Positions 40,051 to 48,210 of a stretch of 64,000 nt of DNA are shown here, in pieces. Numbering within the stretch: the first letter of the stretch is position 1; each line of letters starts with the position of its first letter. Source of the DNA: Niveispirillum sp048066115 (GTDB lineage: Bacteria > Pseudomonadota > Alphaproteobacteria > Azospirillales > Azospirillaceae); assembly GCF_048066115.1 (NCBI RefSeq), contig NZ_JBLTYX010000006.1, positions 124,001 to 188,000 on the forward strand. The letters run 5' to 3'. Position numbers and translations under genes: made by a program. The notes beneath the pieces are model-generated. The model was not told the origin of the DNA. It was given only the letters and a program-made list of their open reading frames with translations, and searched no databases.

Positions 40051-41440
40051 CCAGTTCCGCCGCCCGATGCCCGGATTGCACCGCCCCCTCGATGGTGGCG
40101 GGCAGGCCGGTATCGGTCCAGTCCCCGGCCAGGAACAGGTTGCGCGCCAGGCGCGGGCCGGGACGGAGACGTTCCTGGTCCGGCGTGGCGGCGAAGGTGG
40201 CGCGCTTTTCCTTCACGATGCGGCCGGAGTCGGGCGAGGCCGGGTCAAGGCCGAGTGCTCCGGCCACATCGCGCCAGAGCAAAGCCAGCAGGTCATCCGT
40301 GGGACGGTCGATGATGGCGTCGGCGGCGCTGACCGTCACCGACACGACGTCGCCCCGCAGGAACAGCCATTCCGCCATCCCGCCCACTAGTCCCAGCAGG
40401 TGGTGACCACCAGGCAGGCAGACGGGCCGATCCAGCCGGAAATGGGCGTTCATGATGGCATGGAACCGATTGGGGACTGGTAGATCGGGCAAGAGGCGGG
40501 CCGTCGCCTCCGGCGGTAGAGCCAGGACGACATGGTCGTCCACCCGTAAACCGATTCCATCGGTTCCAAAATCCAGTGCCACGGCCAGGCCATCCTGTGC
40601 GCGGTGCAATGTCTTCAGGCGTTGGCCGAACCGGATATCAGCCCCATGCCGTAGCAGGAAAGCCAGAGCCGGATCGACCAGCGCGGCGGACAGACCGCCG
40701 GGGCCCGCGATCCAAGGGCGGCAGGCCTCGGCCCCGCGCAGCAGGGTACGCCGGAACACGGACCAGAGCAGCCGGGCGGAACCTTCAGTATAGGGCGTAT
40801 TGAGGATGCTGACGGCAAACGGCTTCCACAGCCGTTTGGTCAAGGGATGATCGACCGGCAGCAGGTCGGCCACGGTACGGGTGCGCCCGGCGAAGGCCAG
40901 ATTCAGCACGGCCAGATAATCGGTGAGGCTTGTATCCGGTACACGGCGGGACGGATCGGCCAGCCAGAGGGGCAGAGGGCCGGAGCCGGGGCGTAGGGTC
41001 CAGAGCGTATGGGGGGTCTCATCTCTGCCGTCATTCCGGCGAAAGCCGGAACCCAGGGGCGGCATGTCGGACCCGTCGACAGCGTTGCCCGAAGCGGCGT
41101 AGAGGCTTGATCCTGTGGCCCCTGGGTCCCGGCTTTCGCCGGGATGACGGAGAGAAGGGGGCAATTCCATGAACGGAATGTCCACCGGATCCCAGGTCAA
41201 CAACCCGTCACGACCGCCGATCCGATCCAGATAGGCCATACATTCCCGGTTCGCGCCCAGGATCAGATGGTTGCCATTGTCGATGATCCGGTCCAAATGC
41301 CCGTCGTGCCAGGACCGGCAGCGGCCACCGGCATGGTCGGTAGCCTCGTGCAGCACCACCCGGCGGCCGGCCTTTGCCACGGCAGTGGCACAGGCCAGAC
41401 CCGACAGGCCAGCGCCCACGACATGGACAATTCCCCCCAT
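40031..41440 (-). CDS. hpnE: Hydroxysqualene dehydroxylase HpnE with in-frame repeat insertion
   Basis: A 469-residue FAD-dependent amine-oxidase-fold enzyme converting hydroxysqualene to squalene in hopanoid synthesis. GAGLSG at residues 9-14 binds FAD, DNGNHLILGANRE follows, and NLFLAGDWTDTGLPATIEGAVQSGHRAA is the C-terminal signature. About residues 96-144 are an insertion containing RHPGESRDPG...GFRRND, encoded by a 119-bp palindromic repeat (41030-41148). The flanking conserved sequence (DIPFMELPP, then LWTLRPGSGPLPLW) is intact and in frame. It is eight bases after the hpnC-hpnD fusion; GTG 41452, overlapping that stop, is an alternative start. Confidence 0.92.
   Translation of the reverse strand: MGGIVHVVGAGLSGLACATAVAKAGRRVVLHEATDHAGGRCRSWHDGHLDRIIDNGNHLILGANRECMAYLDRIGGRDGLLTWDPVDIPFMELPPSLRHPGESRDPGATGSSLYAASGNAVDGSDMPPLGSGFRRNDGRDETPHTLWTLRPGSGPLPLWLADPSRRVPDTSLTDYLAVLNLAFAGRTRTVADLLPVDHPLTKRLWKPFAVSILNTPYTEGSARLLWSVFRRTLLRGAEACRPWIAGPGGLSAALVDPALAFLLRHGADIRFGQRLKTLHRAQDGLAVALDFGTDGIGLRVDDHVVLALPPEATARLLPDLPVPNRFHAIMNAHFRLDRPVCLPGGHHLLGLVGGMAEWLFLRGDVVSVTVSAADAIIDRPTDDLLALLWRDVAGALGLDPASPDSGRIVKEKRATFAATPDQERLRPGPRLARNLFLAGDWTDTGLPATIEGAVQSGHRAAELVTARPS
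41030..41148. repeat. Palindromic repeat (HPGESRDPG type) inside hpnE
   Basis: Thirty-base arms at 41030-41059 and 41119-41148 are complementary at 28 of 30 positions, around a 59-bp centre. Ends are GTCATTCCGGCGAAAGCC and the complementary GGCTTTCGCCGGGATGAC. This is the widespread proteobacterial dispersed repeat that translates as RHPGESRDPG and GFRRND. Confidence 0.88.
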
Positions 41441-41448
41441 TGGACCGT

Positions 41449-43203
41449 TCACAGGCGCGGCGGGCGGCCCAGGGCGCAGGACAGGGCCACGCTGATCTTC
41501 TCCCACTTGCCCAGGCGGGGGCGGTGGGACAGGGCGTCCGGCCCCCACCCGCGCTGGCGCAGGCGCACCAGGATGCGATGATACAGCACCATCATCGCGG
41601 CGGCGGGCCACAGCTTGCGGTGCGGCTGTTTCAGCAGGCCGGCGGCTTGGACGAAGGCGGCCTCCGCCTTGCAGGCCATGGCCTCGCAGACCTCCGGCAG
41701 GGCCGGATCGGACAGCAGGGCGACGGGGTCGGACTGCACCGCATAGACATCGATGCCGGCATCCTCCAGCATCTCCTCCGGCAGGTAGCAGCGGCCGTCG
41801 CGCGCATCCTCCTCCACATCGCGCAGGATGTTGGTGAGCTGCAGCGCTTCACCCAAGGCCAAGGCGAAGGCATCGGCGCTGGCATCGCCACGGCCGAAGA
41901 CGCGCACGGCCAGCAGGCCCACGGCACCGGCCACCCGGCGGCAATATTGCGCCAGCTGGCCCAGAGACGGTGCGCGGATCGGCCCGTCCACATCCATCAT
42001 CATGCCGTCGATGACGGCCTGGAATTCCGCCTGGGGCAGGTTGTAGCGGCGTACGGCGGCGGCCAGGTCGCGCAGGCGGCCATGGTGGCGGCCCGTGGCG
42101 GGCATGCCGTACATGGCATCGATGCGGCGCTGCCAGTCGGTCAGCGAGCCGCGCTTGACCTCGGTATTCTCCGTCCCGTCGGCGATATCGTCCACCGCAC
42201 GGCAGAATCCATAGATGGCGAACATCGCCCGGCGCTTGCGCTTGCCCAGCAGGCGCATGGGCCAGTAGAAGGTCGATGTGCCATAGCTGCCGGCCTTGGC
42301 CAGACCGCTCGCCGGCGACAGGCGTGGCGGGCGGCGCGACATGCCGCGCAGCACGCCCAGCAGCACCGCCCCCAGCCGGCTGAAGGCGCCGACCTGCACC
42401 TTGCCGGCCAGCGGGTCGCGGCGGCGCAACTGCTTAGAAAGCGCAATGGCCATTTCCACGATGACCGCCGATTCCATGCGCAGGCCGGGATTGGCGATCA
42501 GGCGGGGCAGGGCGCTGGCCCGGCGCAGCAGCGAATCGACATTGTCCAGGGTGCGGTCGATGACGGCGCGCACCGGCGGCGTCGCCTCCGTTTCCACCAG
42601 ATGTTCGACTGATCCCCCCGCTTCCTTGAACCAGGCGGTGGGCAGATAGCAGCGGCCCAGTTCCACCCAGTCATGCCGGCAATCCTGGATATGGTTCAGG
42701 ATCTGCAAAGCGGTGCACAGCGCATCCGACGCGGGGGCGGCATTGATGCCCTCCCCATGCAGTTCCAGGAGGAAGCGGCCCACGGGGTTGGCGGAATAGC
42801 GGCAATAAAGGACCAGGTCCTGCCAGGTCTTGCAGTGGCTGCCCATGGCGTCGCGGCGGAAGGCCTGCAAAAGCTGGCGGGCATGGATGCCGGATACGCC
42901 GGTGGCGGTCTGCGTGGCCTTCAGGGTCAGGGCCGGGGCCAGCCAGGGCTGGTTGCCGATGCCGCTGACCAGGGCGCGTTCCAGCGCATCCAACTGGGCG
43001 ATCTTCATGTCGGGATCGACATGCGGGTCGTCGGCAATGTCGTCGGCAAGCCGCGCGAAGGCGTAGAACGCCATGACATGCGGGCGATAGGGCGCCGGGA
43101 TCAGCCGGGAAGCGACCGGAAAATTCTCCCCCTCCGCGCCCTTGCGGGCGGCGGGATCGCCCGGTTGGGCGGGGTTCTGCGCGGACAGGCGGAATTCGGC
43201 CAT
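41449..43203 (-). CDS. hpnC-hpnD: Fused HpnC-HpnD squalene biosynthesis protein
   Basis: A 584-residue protein made of two complete squalene/phytoene synthase domains in one frame. The first (about residues 25-290) is HpnC-like, with FARLADDIADDP at 51-60, QILNHIQDCRHDW at 167-179 and RCYLPTAWF. The second (about 305-580) is HpnD-like, with TFYWPMRLL, FCRAVDDIADGTEN at 333-346, LQLTNILRDVEEDARDGR and CYLPEE. HpnD makes presqualene diphosphate from farnesyl diphosphate, and HpnC converts it to hydroxysqualene for HpnE. Both Asp-rich motifs are intact in each half. These are normally separate adjacent genes. hpnE follows directly. Confidence 0.93.
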   Translation of the reverse strand: MAEFRLSAQNPAQPGDPAARKGAEGENFPVASRLIPAPYRPHVMAFYAFARLADDIADDPHVDPDMKIAQLDALERALVSGIGNQPWLAPALTLKATQTATGVSGIHARQLLQAFRRDAMGSHCKTWQDLVLYCRYSANPVGRFLLELHGEGINAAPASDALCTALQILNHIQDCRHDWVELGRCYLPTAWFKEAGGSVEHLVETEATPPVRAVIDRTLDNVDSLLRRASALPRLIANPGLRMESAVIVEMAIALSKQLRRRDPLAGKVQVGAFSRLGAVLLGVLRGMSRRPPRLSPASGLAKAGSYGTSTFYWPMRLLGKRKRRAMFAIYGFCRAVDDIADGTENTEVKRGSLTDWQRRIDAMYGMPATGRHHGRLRDLAAAVRRYNLPQAEFQAVIDGMMMDVDGPIRAPSLGQLAQYCRRVAGAVGLLAVRVFGRGDASADAFALALGEALQLTNILRDVEEDARDGRCYLPEEMLEDAGIDVYAVQSDPVALLSDPALPEVCEAMACKAEAAFVQAAGLLKQPHRKLWPAAAMMVLYHRILVRLRQRGWGPDALSHRPRLGKWEKISVALSCALGRPPRL

Positions 43204-43305
43204 GGGTCGGGCGGGGCTCTGTCGTCGGTCGGGAGGCTACTCTGCCACGACAAAGGGACATGTAGAAGTGGCGATAATGCGGCGTAATCGTCGGGATATG
43301 ACAAA

Positions 43306-43329
43306 CCCCGCCGGAAGGCTCCGGCGGGG
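43306..43329. terminator. Strong hairpin between sodB and hpnC-hpnD
   Basis: CCCCGCCGGA (43306-43315) pairs perfectly with TCCGGCGGGG (43320-43329) around AGGC. It lies beyond repeat copy J on the sodB 3' side. The strand and T-tract are not decisive. Confidence 0.6.
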
Positions 43330-43362
43330 CTGTATCATGCTTCAGGTCCGGATTTGCAGCCG

Positions 43363-43460
43363 CCGGTCATTTCCATGACCGGCGGAGGCCGGCGACTGCC
43401 GGCCCGCCGCACGTGCGGCGCAAGCCAAGGGCGCGGATGCGCCCGCCCGGCGCCTGAGGG
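43363..43460 (-). repeat. Four-hairpin intergenic repeat, copy J
   Basis: Read on the minus strand: CCCTCAGGCGCCGGGCG, H1 GGCGC-ATCC-GCGCC, linker CTTGGCTTGCG, H2 CGCCGC-ACGT-GCGGCG, H3 GGCCGGC-AGTC-GCCGGCC, H4 private stem CCGGTCAT-GGAA-ATGACCGG. The conserved end is 3 bp from the sodB stop and in the same orientation as sodB. Confidence 0.85.
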
Positions 43461-43463
43461 AGC

Positions 43464-44090
43464 TTAAATAACCGCGCCAGCGGTGATCTTGGCCAGACGG
43501 GCGTTCACGGCGTCCCAATTGACCGTGTTCCACCAGGCGGCCAGATAGTCCGGACGGCGGTTCTGGTACTTCAGGTAATAGGCGTGTTCCCACACGTCGT
43601 TGCCGAACAGGACGGGCGTGCCGTTGAACAGCGGCGTGTCCTGGTTCGGCTGGGCGACGATGGCCAGCTTGCCGGCGGTATCGGCGGTGACGAACACCCA
43701 GCCGGAGCCGAACTGCTTGGTCCCGGCCTCGTTGAACTTCTTCTTGAAGTCCTCGAAGCTGCCGAAATCGCGGGTGATGGCGCTGCCCACGTCACCGGTC
43801 GGGTCGCCGCCGCCATTGGGGCCCATGATCGACCAGAACATGGAATGGTTGGCGTGACCGCCGCCATTGTTGCGCACTGCGGTGCGGATGCTCTCCGGCA
43901 GTTCGCCCAGGCGCTTCAGCAGGTCTTCCAGCGACAGGCCCTGCAGCTGGCTGTGGTCGGCCAGGGCATTGTTCAGGTTGTTGATATAGGCCTGATGATG
44001 CTTGCCATGGTGCGTGGCCATGGTCAGCGCGTCGATATGCGGCTCCAGCGCCGCGGTGTCGTAAGTCAGTGCCGGCAGGGTGAAGGCCAT
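43464..44090 (-). CDS. sodB: Superoxide dismutase (Fe/Mn family)
   Basis: A 208-residue Fe/Mn superoxide dismutase. Metal ligands appear in the expected blocks: the His in TMATHHGKHHQAYINNLN, the His in GGHANHSMFW, and the Asp and His in GNDVWEHAYYLKYQNRRPDYL. It disproportionates superoxide in the cytoplasm. Whether Fe or Mn is used cannot be settled by eye. The start at 44090 (MAFTLPALTYD) is standard. Repeat copy J abuts the stop. Confidence 0.97.
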   Translation of the reverse strand: MAFTLPALTYDTAALEPHIDALTMATHHGKHHQAYINNLNNALADHSQLQGLSLEDLLKRLGELPESIRTAVRNNGGGHANHSMFWSIMGPNGGGDPTGDVGSAITRDFGSFEDFKKKFNEAGTKQFGSGWVFVTADTAGKLAIVAQPNQDTPLFNGTPVLFGNDVWEHAYYLKYQNRRPDYLAAWWNTVNWDAVNARLAKITAGAVI

Positions 44091-44299
44091 GATGATGGCT
44101 CCTGTTCTCTCTGGGGGTTGTGCCGCCCCTGACGCGGGGGCGGCCGGACACGGAGATGAGAGATACGACCGCGCCGCGCACCGGTCAACCCGCTCTACCC
44201 CCGAATAATTGTTCTACCAACCATGGGAGCGGATAGGCTTTCCGGCCAAGGCCATAACGCCTATAAGGCGGCGTCACCCCCCATTGGATTAAAGCGATA

Positions 44300-45145
44300 A
44301 TGGCGCCGCCCGCCCTGTCCGCCTGTGCCGAGGCGGTCCGCAAGCATGATAATGACCGGTTTCTGGCAGCACTTTTTGCCCCCGCCGCCAGCCGCGAGGA
44401 CCTGTTCGCGCTTTACGCCTTCAACCATGAGGTGGCGAAGACCCGCGAGGTGGTGACCGAACCCACCCTGGGGCAGATCCGCCTGCAATGGTGGCGGGAG
44501 AGCATCGAGGGTGCATTCGCAGGCAATCCCCGCCGGCATGAGGTGGTGGAGCCGCTGGCAGCCGCCATCGCCCGACATCAGCTGGACCGTGCGCAGTTCG
44601 ATTTGCTGATCGATGGGCGCGAGGCCGATCTGGATGACGAGGCGCCGGCCGACCTAGATTGCCTGGTCAGCTACGCCCAGGTGACCGGCGCGCCTTTGAC
44701 CCGGCTGGCCTGCCAAGTGCTGGGCGCGCGCGACCAGACGGCCATGGAGGTGGCAAGGCTGGTCGGCACGGCCTGGGCCCTGACCGGCATCCTGCGCGCC
44801 ACACCCTTCCTGGCGCGCGGCCACCGGTCGCGCCTGCCTTTGACGCTGATGGCGGAAAACGGGGTGACGGAACCGGCCCTGTTCGACCTGAAACCGGAGC
44901 CGGGTCTGGCCAAGGTGGTGGAAGGGGTGGCCGATACGGCCCATGCTCTGCTGGCCGAGGCACGGCGCCTGCGCGGACAGGTGCCGAAGGCGGCATTGCC
45001 CGCCCTGTTGCCGGCGACGCTGGCCGGTCATCATCTCGGCCGGCTGCGCAAGGCGGGGTACGACCCGCTGGCACCGGAACTGCTGCGCCCCAGCGTGTGG
45101 CGGCCGATCGCCGTGGGCTGGGCAGCGACGACAGGGCGGTGGTAA
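44300..45145 (+). CDS. NDUFAF6-like squalene/phytoene synthase-family protein
   Basis: A 281-residue protein with the phytoene synthase fold but without either DxxxD diphosphate-binding motif. FALYAFNHEVAKTREVVTEPTLGQIRLQWWRESIEGAF is the hallmark of the NDUFAF6 group (mitochondrial complex I assembly factor) and its alphaproteobacterial relatives. It is therefore probably not a terpene synthase, although it lies near hpnC-hpnD-hpnE; a role in respiratory complex assembly is inferred. It is convergent with recA and shares a terminator hairpin. Confidence 0.85.
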   Translation: MAPPALSACAEAVRKHDNDRFLAALFAPAASREDLFALYAFNHEVAKTREVVTEPTLGQIRLQWWRESIEGAFAGNPRRHEVVEPLAAAIARHQLDRAQFDLLIDGREADLDDEAPADLDCLVSYAQVTGAPLTRLACQVLGARDQTAMEVARLVGTAWALTGILRATPFLARGHRSRLPLTLMAENGVTEPALFDLKPEPGLAKVVEGVADTAHALLAEARRLRGQVPKAALPALLPATLAGHHLGRLRKAGYDPLAPELLRPSVWRPIAVGWAATTGRW

Positions 45146-45156
45146 CCCCAAAACCA

Positions 45157-45190
45157 AACCGCCCCGGAAGGGGGACCTTCCGGGGCGGTT
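45157..45190. terminator. Bidirectional terminator hairpin, recA / NDUFAF6-like gene
   Basis: AACCGCCCCGGAAGG (45157-45171) pairs perfectly with its complement (45176-45190), with loop GGGA. It lies between two convergent stops, 12 bp and 8 bp away. Confidence 0.85.
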
Positions 45191-45197
45191 GTCGGGA

Positions 45198-46274
45198 TCA
45201 TTCCGGGCTGGCGGCGTCGCCGTCGGTTTCCGGCGTGCCCATCATGGCGCCGGCCACGATGCCGGCATTGGCACGGATCTTCTGTTCGATGCTGTCGGCT
45301 ACGGCCGGGTTGGTGCGCAGGAAGGTCTTGGCGTTCTCACGCCCCTGGCCGATGCGCTGCCCGTCATAGGAGAACCAGGAGCCGGACTTGTCGACCACGC
45401 CGGCCTGGATGCCCAGGTCGAGCAGTTCGCCGACCTTCGACACGCCCTCGCCATACATGATGTCGAATTCGACGACCCGGAAGGGCGGGGCCATCTTGTT
45501 CTTCACCACCTTCACGCGGGTCTGGTTGCCCGTCACCGTCTCCCGGTCCTTGATGGCGCCGATGCGGCGAATATCCAGGCGGACGGAAGCATAGAATTTC
45601 AGCGCGTTGCCGCCCGTCGTCGTTTCCGGGTTGCCGAACATCACGCCGATCTTCAGGCGGATCTGGTTGATGAAGATCACCAGGCAGCGCGACTTGGAGA
45701 TGGAACTGGTCAGCTTGCGCAGCGCCTGGCTCATCAGGCGGGCATGCAGGCCGACATGGCTGTCGCCCATCTCGCCTTCCAGTTCGGCGCGCGGCACCAG
45801 GGCGGCGACCGAGTCCACCACCAGCACGTCGATGGCGCCGGAACGCACCAGCGTGTCGGCGATTTCCAGCGCCTGTTCACCGGCGTCGGGCTGGGAGATC
45901 AGCAATTCGTCCACATCCACGCCCAGCTTGCGGGCATAGGAGGGGTCCAGCGCATGTTCGGCATCGACGAAGGCGCAGACGCCGCCATTCTTCTGGGCCT
46001 GGGCGATGGCATGCAGGGCCAGCGTGGTCTTGCCCGAGCTTTCAGGCCCGTAGATCTCGATGATGCGGCCACGCGGAAGGCCGCCGATACCCAGCGCGAT
46101 GTCGAGGCCGAGCGAGCCCGTGGAAACCACCTCCGTCTCCGTCAATGCCTCCTTGGCACCGAGCTTCATGATCGAGCCCTTGCCGAAGGCCCGTTCGATC
46201 TGGCCCAGAGCGGCATCCAGAGCTTTTTGTTTGTCCATGGGTGTTTCAACCAGACGGAGTGGAGCAGCCGACAT
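45198..46274 (-). CDS. recA: Recombinase RecA
   Basis: A 358-residue RecA, which forms filaments on single-stranded DNA for strand exchange and promotes LexA self-cleavage. Walker A GPESSGKT is at about residues 76-83, Walker B in IDVLVVDSVAALVPR, loop L2 in GNPETTTGGNALKFYASVRLDIRR, and INQIR is conserved. The start at 46274 (MSAAPLRLVETPMDKQ) has AGGAAGGGGAC upstream. ATG 46238 is a shorter alternative. A consensus LexA box lies at 46363-46377. Confidence 0.98.
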   Translation of the reverse strand: MSAAPLRLVETPMDKQKALDAALGQIERAFGKGSIMKLGAKEALTETEVVSTGSLGLDIALGIGGLPRGRIIEIYGPESSGKTTLALHAIAQAQKNGGVCAFVDAEHALDPSYARKLGVDVDELLISQPDAGEQALEIADTLVRSGAIDVLVVDSVAALVPRAELEGEMGDSHVGLHARLMSQALRKLTSSISKSRCLVIFINQIRLKIGVMFGNPETTTGGNALKFYASVRLDIRRIGAIKDRETVTGNQTRVKVVKNKMAPPFRVVEFDIMYGEGVSKVGELLDLGIQAGVVDKSGSWFSYDGQRIGQGRENAKTFLRTNPAVADSIEQKIRANAGIVAGAMMGTPETDGDAASPE

Positions 46275-46362
46275 TATTGTCCCCTTCCTTCTCGCACGGA
46301 TGTGCATGCGCGTTCAACTGCACCTGTTGTACATTCTTTGTTCTCGTCCGCCAAGCGCAAAT

Positions 46363-46377
46363 GTTCTCATTCTGTTC
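46363..46377. promoter_or_regulatory. LexA (SOS) box upstream of recA
   Basis: GTTC-N7-GTTC (46363-46366 and 46374-46377), the alphaproteobacterial LexA operator, 89 bp before the recA start. Another GTTC lies five bases further on, outside the consensus spacing. Confidence 0.85.
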
Positions 46378-46480
46378 ACTTTGTTCCGCCCTGTCCGTAA
46401 GAACATGAACAAAGTTCAGATGCGATGGGGCGCGAAATCGCCTATGCTGGCGGCTCTATAAAGGCAGGCAGGTCCACGGC

Positions 46481-46819
46481 ATGTCGATTTCGGGCGGGAA
46501 TCACTCTTTGACCGGGCGCTGGCTGCTGCCGGCCCTGGCGGCGTTTGCCTGCACCGTGCCGGCCGGGGCGCAGAACAAACAGGAGAAGCCGAAGCCGCCG
46601 CCCGCCATGGAGCAGGAGGTAATCGTCACGGGCCGCCGCGACGGGGAACCCGATTTCCAGGAACAGCAGGAATTTCATGCCCAGGAATATCGCCGGCTGA
46701 AGGATATCTACGATCCCGACCCGCTGCCTGTGATCCGTAGCGACCGGCTGGTCCGCATGCCGGAGGCGATCAGCAGCACGGTGCAGGGCAAGCCGACCCT
46801 GACGGAGAAACAATGGTGA
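46481..46819 (+). CDS. Small secreted protein of unknown function
   Basis: A 112-residue protein with a signal peptide (about residues 1-31, ending TVPAGAQ). The mature chain is charged, Pro/Glu/Gln-rich (EKPKPPPAMEQEVIVTGRRDGEPDF, EQQEFHAQEYRRLKDIYDPDPLPV), with no Cys. EVIVTGRR resembles the TonB-box-like start of some outer-membrane receptor plugs, but the protein ends long before a barrel. No family is recognised. Its stop overlaps the start of the TPR/GT9 gene by seven bases, so they are cotranslated. Confidence 0.65.
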   Translation: MSISGGNHSLTGRWLLPALAAFACTVPAGAQNKQEKPKPPPAMEQEVIVTGRRDGEPDFQEQQEFHAQEYRRLKDIYDPDPLPVIRSDRLVRMPEAISSTVQGKPTLTEKQW

Positions 46820-48144
46820 GTGCGGTTGCCGATCTGGTTCGCGCGGCGGAAGCGACGGGTGACGCGGCGCAGGCGCTGGCCCTGTGGCGGCAGGTGCTGG
46901 CGGCCGATCCTGTCCATGCCATCGCCTTGCTGAGCCTGGGCGATGCGGCCCGGCGGGCCGGACGCGCGCGGGAAGCGGACGAAATGCTGTCGCGCGCCGT
47001 GGCGGCGGCACCGGGGCTGGTGCCCGCACGTTGCGCGCTGGCCAACCTGCTGCTGCATGAGGGGCGGACGGGCGAGGCAGGCGCCCACCTGGCCGTGGCG
47101 GCGGAGCGCGGGCCCGGCATCGCCTATGTCTGGCGGGATATCGGCCTGCTGCGCCGGGTGACCGGCGATCCGGCCGGTGCCCTGGCAGCGTTCGAACGCT
47201 GCCTGGAACTGGCGCCGGGTGATGCGGCGGCGGGGCTGGGCCGGTCGCTGGCCCTGCTGCGGCTGGGGCGCTGGGGAGAGGGGTTCGCGGGGTACCGCCA
47301 CCGCTGGTCGGTTGCCGTCCGCCCACCCCGGCATCAGCAGATACCCGTCTGGCAAGGGGAGAACCCGGTCGGCAGGCGTATCCTGGTTTGGGACGAGCAG
47401 GGGGCCGGCGACACCATCATGTGTGTGCGTCTGGTACGCGTGCTGATGGCGGCAGGGGCACAGGTGGTGCTGGAGGCGCCGGCGGCGTTGAGCCCCCTGT
47501 TCGCCGATGGGCGGCATGGAACATTGGTGGAACGGGGGGGCGAGGTGCCGCCGGTGGATATGCAGGTGCCGCTGCTGGATCTGCCCGGCCTGCTGGGGCT
47601 GGAACCATCCGCCATTCCCTGGGAGGGGCCTTACATATCCGGGCAGGCGGAATTGACCGCTATCTGGGGTGAAAGGCTGGCGCGGCGGGGCAACCGGCCG
47701 CGCATCGGTATCAGCTGGGCCGGCAACCCAGCCCATCCGGGGGATTTCTGGCGCACGCCGGGGCTGGCGTCGCTGCTGCCGCTTTTGTCACGGACGGGGG
47801 CCGACTGGTATGCGCTGCAGGTGGCCAGCGGGCGGGAGGAATTGCGCGACACCAAGCTGCCCGGCCATGTCACCGACTTGGGCGCCGAGATCGGCAGCTG
47901 GGCCGATACGGCCGCCATCCTGCCACACCTGGACCTGCTGATCACGCCCGACAGCGCCCTGGCGCATCTGGCGGGTGCCATGGGGCGGCCGGTCTGGACC
48001 CTGATCGCCACGGATACCGACTGGCGCTGGCTGGAGGCATCGCCCAAGACCGGCTGGTACCCGTCCATGCGCCTGTTCCGGCAGAAGGGTTGCGGCGACT
48101 GGGCCGGGGTTGTGGCGCGGGTGGGCGTGGCCCTGCCGGCTTGA
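46813..48144 (+). CDS. TPR-repeat protein with GT9-like glycosyltransferase domain
   Basis: A 443-residue protein. About four tetratricopeptide units fill residues 1-140 (ALALWRQVLAADPVHAIALLSLGDAARRAGRAREADEML...; ALAAFERCLELAPGDAAAGLGRSLALLRLGRWGEGF). A Rossmann-type domain like heptosyltransferase/GT9 follows: RILVWDEQGAGDTIMCVRLV, RPRIGISWAGNPAHPGD, DLLITPDSALAHLAGAMGRPVWTLI. This fusion is common in proteobacteria, sometimes near flagellin glycosylation genes. The acceptor is unknown. It is translationally coupled to the small secreted protein gene. Confidence 0.85.
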   Translation: MVSAVADLVRAAEATGDAAQALALWRQVLAADPVHAIALLSLGDAARRAGRAREADEMLSRAVAAAPGLVPARCALANLLLHEGRTGEAGAHLAVAAERGPGIAYVWRDIGLLRRVTGDPAGALAAFERCLELAPGDAAAGLGRSLALLRLGRWGEGFAGYRHRWSVAVRPPRHQQIPVWQGENPVGRRILVWDEQGAGDTIMCVRLVRVLMAAGAQVVLEAPAALSPLFADGRHGTLVERGGEVPPVDMQVPLLDLPGLLGLEPSAIPWEGPYISGQAELTAIWGERLARRGNRPRIGISWAGNPAHPGDFWRTPGLASLLPLLSRTGADWYALQVASGREELRDTKLPGHVTDLGAEIGSWADTAAILPHLDLLITPDSALAHLAGAMGRPVWTLIATDTDWRWLEASPKTGWYPSMRLFRQKGCGDWAGVVARVGVALPA

Positions 48145-48210
48145 TCCGGTGCGGCAGGCAGGGCACCATCACTCGTTGCAGCCCCGCCATGATGATCGCC
48201 GGAGACGGAC

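Noticed and set aside
46378..46412. Second LexA box next to the recA box
   Set aside because: Additional GTTC and GAAC words are present, but the spacing is not seven bases.
48132..48158. Terminator at the end of the TPR/GT9 gene
   Set aside because: CCTGCCG/CGGCAGG arms pair, but the stem is short, overlaps coding sequence and has no T-tract.
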